Shown here one piece after another: positions 61,486 through 64,000 of a stretch of DNA of 64,000 nucleotides. The position numbers and the translations under genes were made by a program. Position 1 is the first letter of the stretch. Every line of letters begins with the position of its first letter. This DNA comes from Rhodococcus aetherivorans (GTDB taxonomy: Bacteria; Actinomycetota; Actinomycetes; Mycobacteriales; Mycobacteriaceae), in NCBI RefSeq assembly GCF_011058165.1, contig NZ_JAALEG010000022.1:1-64000 (forward strand). Reading direction: 5' to 3'. The notes under the pieces are model-generated. The model was not told the origin of the DNA and ran no database searches. It saw only the letters and a list, made by a program, of their open reading frames with translations.

Positions 61486-61857
61486 TCAGCCCTGCTTCTG
61501 GTTCTGTTCGGCGATCTGGCGGCGCACCTCGTCCATGTCGAGGGCCTTGACCTGGGTCACGAGGTCCTCGAGCGCGGCCGGGGGCAGGGCGCCGGCCTGG
61601 TTGAACACGAGGACGCCTTCGCGGAACGCCATGATCGTCGGGATGGACCGGATGTTCGCCGCCGCCGCGATGCCCTGTTCGGCCTCGGTGTCCACCTTGG
61701 CGTGCACGACATCCGGATGCTTTTCCGACGACGACTCGAAGGTGGGGGCGAAGGAGCGGCACGGCCCGCACCACGATGCCCAGAAGTCGACGAGAACCAC
61801 GTCGTTACCGGTGATGATGTCGTCGAAGTTCTGCTGCGTGAGAGTCTGGGTGGCCAC
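61486..61857 (-). CDS. trxA: Thioredoxin
   Basis: This 123-residue cytosolic thiol-disulfide oxidoreductase has the active site WCGPC in LVDFWASWCGPCRSFAPTF and the cis-proline in SIPTIMAF. The C-terminal 20 residues are a hydrophilic extension. GTG 61857 has AAAGGA upstream. It is monocistronic and converges on polA. Confidence 0.95.
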   Translation of the reverse strand: MATQTLTQQNFDDIITGNDVVLVDFWASWCGPCRSFAPTFESSSEKHPDVVHAKVDTEAEQGIAAAANIRSIPTIMAFREGVLVFNQAGALPPAALEDLVTQVKALDMDEVRRQIAEQNQKQG

Positions 61858-61997
61858 GGGGATCCTTTCGGTCGGGTACTGATCGCGTCAACGTCGTGTC
61901 GCGACCGTTTCTTCCCGCGGGTACCCGTTCTGCCCGTCGATACCCCCGTCGATACCTGCTGCGCCGGCTCCGAGCGCGTCCATGGGCACCCGGTGGG

Positions 61998-63005
61998 TCA
62001 CCGCACGCGGGCGGGTTCGGTGCGGAAGGTGCGACGGTAGCTGTGCGGGGTGGTGCGGCGCAGGCGCAGGAAGTGCTGCCGCAGGACCGCGGCCGTCCCG
62101 AAGCCGACGCGGTCGGCGATGACGTCGACGGGCAGGTCGGTGGTCTCGAGCAACCGTTGGGCCGCGAGGACCCGTTGATCGCGCAGCCAGCGGGCGGGCG
62201 TCGTCCCGGTCTCGGCCAGGAACCGCCGCGCGAAGGTCCGCGCGGACATGTGCGCCTTCGCGGCGAGCGCCGCCACGGGCAGATCCTCGTCGAGGTGCTC
62301 GGTCATCCAGTCGAGCAGGGGTGCGAGTGTCTCGGCGGGTGCCGTGGGCAGCGGCATGGCGACGTACTGGGCCTGCCCGCCGTCGCGGTGCGGCGGGACC
62401 ACCATCCGGCGCGCGATGCCGTTGGCCACGTCGGAGCCCTGTTCCTTGCGGACGATGTGCAGGCACAGGTCGATTCCGGCGGCGGTGCCGGCACTGGTGA
62501 ACACCGGGTCGTCGTCGACGTAGAGCACGTCCGGATCGACCTTCGCGGCCGGGAAGCGTTCGGCCAGCCGCGGGGCGTGGCGCCAGTGGGTGGTGCAGCG
62601 GCGATCGTCGAGCAGGCCGGCGGCGCCCAGCACGAACGCTCCCGTGCACAGGCTCGCGACCCGCGTGCCACGGTCCACCGCCGCCCGCAGCTTGGCGAAC
62701 AGCGGCTGCAGGTCGGCGATCTCGTCGGCGACGCCGCACACGAACGACTCGTCCAGGTCGGCGATTCCGGTGCCGCCGGCGGGAATCACGATCAGATCCG
62801 CGTCGTCGAGGCGATCGAGATCGTAGGGGACGTCGATCGTGTACCCGAACCGGGTGGTGACCGGGCGGGGGCTGCCCGCGACGAGGCTGAAGTCGTACAC
62901 GGGCAGCCCGTCGTCGGATCGGTCGAAGCCGAACACCTCGCAGGCGACGCCGAGTTCGAAGGCCTCGGTGCGGGGCAGCAGCGGCACGACCACCGTCGTC
63001 AGCAT
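61998..63005 (-). CDS. GlxA-type AraC-family transcriptional regulator
   Basis: This 335-residue regulator has an N-terminal DJ-1/PfpI-like domain (LLPRTEAFELGVACEVFGF, DLIVIPAGGTGIAD, VASLCTGAFVLGAAGLLDDR). A C-terminal AraC DNA-binding domain follows, with two helix-turn-helices (VAALAAKAHMSARTFARRFLAETGTTPARWL and VDVIADRVGFGTAAVLRQHFLRLRRTTPHSYRRTF). The cysteine in SLCTGA corresponds to the nucleophile position of DJ-1 proteins. ATG 63005 follows CAGACT by 7 bases on the minus strand. The signal and targets are unknown. Confidence 0.93.
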   Translation of the reverse strand: MLTTVVVPLLPRTEAFELGVACEVFGFDRSDDGLPVYDFSLVAGSPRPVTTRFGYTIDVPYDLDRLDDADLIVIPAGGTGIADLDESFVCGVADEIADLQPLFAKLRAAVDRGTRVASLCTGAFVLGAAGLLDDRRCTTHWRHAPRLAERFPAAKVDPDVLYVDDDPVFTSAGTAAGIDLCLHIVRKEQGSDVANGIARRMVVPPHRDGGQAQYVAMPLPTAPAETLAPLLDWMTEHLDEDLPVAALAAKAHMSARTFARRFLAETGTTPARWLRDQRVLAAQRLLETTDLPVDVIADRVGFGTAAVLRQHFLRLRRTTPHSYRRTFRTEPARVR

Positions 63006-63098
63006 GCCGCCCAGTCTGCCACCAGGTTGGCCGGAAATCGACGATACGTGTCGTTTCTGCCGCTGTCGGCGGGTCGGTCCGCGGACCAGGCTGAGACC

Positions 63099-63215
63099 AT
63101 GACCGTCCTCCTGTTCGTCCTCGTCGTGTTCGTGGCGCTCGACGCCCTGGCGCTGGCCGGCCGGACGCCCGATACCCACCGCGAGGAAACCCAGTTCGGC
63201 GACTACCGCGTCTGA
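63099..63215 (+). CDS. 38-residue single-span membrane protein
   Basis: ATG 63099 follows CAGGCT (63087-63092) by exactly 6 bases, the leaderless arrangement seen for many genes here. The product begins MTVLLFVLVVFVALDALALA, one membrane helix, and ends with an acidic/polar tail REETQFGDYRV. It is divergent from the GlxA-type regulator and could be its target. No family is recognised. Confidence 0.6.
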   Translation: MTVLLFVLVVFVALDALALAGRTPDTHREETQFGDYRV

Positions 63216-63243
63216 CCCGGCACCGGGCCGCGGCGGCGCGGCG

Positions 63244-63762
63244 TCACACCACCCGCCACTCGCGTCGCGCCTCGCCGTCCCACCGCCGGATGCCGGCCGA
63301 CACGCCCGTCAGCTCCCGGGTGCCCGCTCGGGTCGCCGTCAGCGCCGATCCGAGCCGGCCGGGCGGCACCCGGCGGGCCAGGGTCACGTGCGGGGTCCAC
63401 TCGCCGGGCCGGATGTGCGCCGGGACACCCGGACAACCGTCGATCAGCGCGAACACCATCCGTTGCAGCTCGAGCAGTTCGGCCGTGGGCACCACCAGCC
63501 GCGCCACCGTCGCGGTACGCGAGCCGAACAGCACCATCCCCCCGAGCCGCACCGGCAACGGCTCGCCCGTGATCTGCTCCCGCATCGCCCCTTCCACGCC
63601 CGGCGGAATCGACGCGGCGACCGCGAGCGTGATGTGCGGGCGGTTCGACTCGGACCGATTGCGGGCCTGACTGGACAGTCCCACGTCCAGCAACCGCGAC
63701 CATTCCTCGCGGACCGCCTGATCCAGACGGTCGTCGAGGAGCAGTTCCACCGACTGCACCAT
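63244..63762 (-). CDS. 2'-5' RNA ligase/phosphodiesterase-like protein
   Basis: This protein of about 172 residues belongs to the 2H phosphoesterase superfamily. Two HxT motifs are present at the expected distance: RPHITLAVAA and TPHVTLARRV. Relatives include ThpR, which opens 2',3'-cyclic phosphates in RNA; the true substrate here is unknown. ATG 63762 gives MVQSVELLLDDRLD; an ATG at 63783 is also possible. It is divergent from the dehydrogenase-family gene at the window end. Confidence 0.87.
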   Translation of the reverse strand: MVQSVELLLDDRLDQAVREEWSRLLDVGLSSQARNRSESNRPHITLAVAASIPPGVEGAMREQITGEPLPVRLGGMVLFGSRTATVARLVVPTAELLELQRMVFALIDGCPGVPAHIRPGEWTPHVTLARRVPPGRLGSALTATRAGTRELTGVSAGIRRWDGEARREWRVV

Positions 63763-63781
63763 GGTGGGTAATGATTGCCGC

Positions 63782-64000
63782 ATGACCGACGCCGTCGCAA
63801 TCCCCGCCCCGCACCGCATCGGACTGCTCGAAGGAGACGGGATCGGTCACGAGATCGTCCCGGCCGCCCGCCGGGTGGTCGACGCCGCCGTCGCCGCCGT
63901 GCACGGCCCGGAGATCGACTGGGTGCCGCTGCCGCTCGGCGCCGATGCGATCGCCACCCACGGCACACCCACCCCCGAATCCACCCTCGACGCACTCGCG
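63782..64000 (+). CDS. Isopropylmalate/isocitrate dehydrogenase-family protein, 5' part
   Basis: Only the first 73 codons are inside the window. IGLLEGDGIGHEIVPAARRV is the N-terminal glycine-rich segment of the isocitrate/isopropylmalate/tartrate dehydrogenase family, which use NAD(P) to oxidise and decarboxylate beta-hydroxy acids. The specificity residues lie outside the window, so leuB, tartrate dehydrogenase and homoisocitrate-type enzymes cannot be told apart. AATGAT (63770-63775) ends 6 bases before the ATG. Confidence 0.85.
   Translation, partial: MTDAVAIPAPHRIGLLEGDGIGHEIVPAARRVVDAAVAAVHGPEIDWVPLPLGADAIATHGTPTPESTLDALA

Overview
This window looks like a chromosomal segment of a high-GC mycolata actinobacterium, most probably Rhodococcus or a close relative; the genus is an inference from gene order and protein style, not from a database search. 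The backbone follows the gene order I remember from Mycobacterium tuberculosis between hisD and polA: hisD-hisC-hisB-hisH-priA-impA-hisF-hisI, bcpB, trpE-membrane protein-trpC-trpB-trpA-lgt-TM2 protein, pyk-tesB, tRNA-Leu-pdtaR, polA. Insertions, replacements and small lineage-specific genes break this order. Genes are tightly packed, with many ATGA, GTGA and TTGA overlaps. Many starts lie 6-8 bases after a TANNNT-like -10 element, which suggests leaderless transcripts.

Region 1 (1-8800) is the histidine operon. It includes a small membrane protein and an MFS transporter between hisB and hisH, and a second small membrane protein with a repeated tail between hisH and priA. PriA probably also supplies the TrpF step, because no trpF lies in the trp cluster. 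Region 2 (8800-14900) holds a small amphipathic protein, a tautomerase, PepN, a MarR-epimerase pair facing a LigB-type dioxygenase across a perfect palindrome, and a peroxiredoxin. Region 3 (14900-22200) is trpE, a Trp-associated membrane protein, trpC, trpB, trpA, lgt and a TM2 protein. Region 4 (22200-29100) is an inserted gltB-gltD pair, an SRPBCC protein and a small disordered protein. Region 5 (29200-34950) carries otsA, dps behind a possible stress promoter, a MerR regulator with a heptad-repeat tail, pyk and tesB.

Region 6 (35000-45200) is accessory. It has a TetR-quinone oxidoreductase pair with two identical operators, a uridine-kinase-like protein without a P-loop, and an adenosine-specific kinase. 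It also has the remains of an acs/pyruvate-dehydrogenase/carrier-protein cluster in which one deletion seems to have joined a truncated acs to a truncated E1-beta gene. A GAF-ANTAR regulator, a DUF4383 protein and a BacA/YddA-type ABC transporter follow. Region 7 (45300-51800) has a giant CtpI-like P-type ATPase whose N-terminal half looks like a dead copy of the catalytic half, two small related membrane proteins and a secreted trypsin-like protease.

Region 8 (51900-64000) holds an unusual class-I-sized tRNA-Leu(CAA), pdtaR, a branched-chain amino-acid ABC system whose binding-protein gene converges on a livHMGF operon, polA, a thioredoxin, a GlxA-type AraC regulator, a tiny membrane protein, a 2'-5' RNA ligase-like protein and the start of an isopropylmalate/isocitrate dehydrogenase-family gene cut by the window end. 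I saw no insertion sequence, prophage or CRISPR array.
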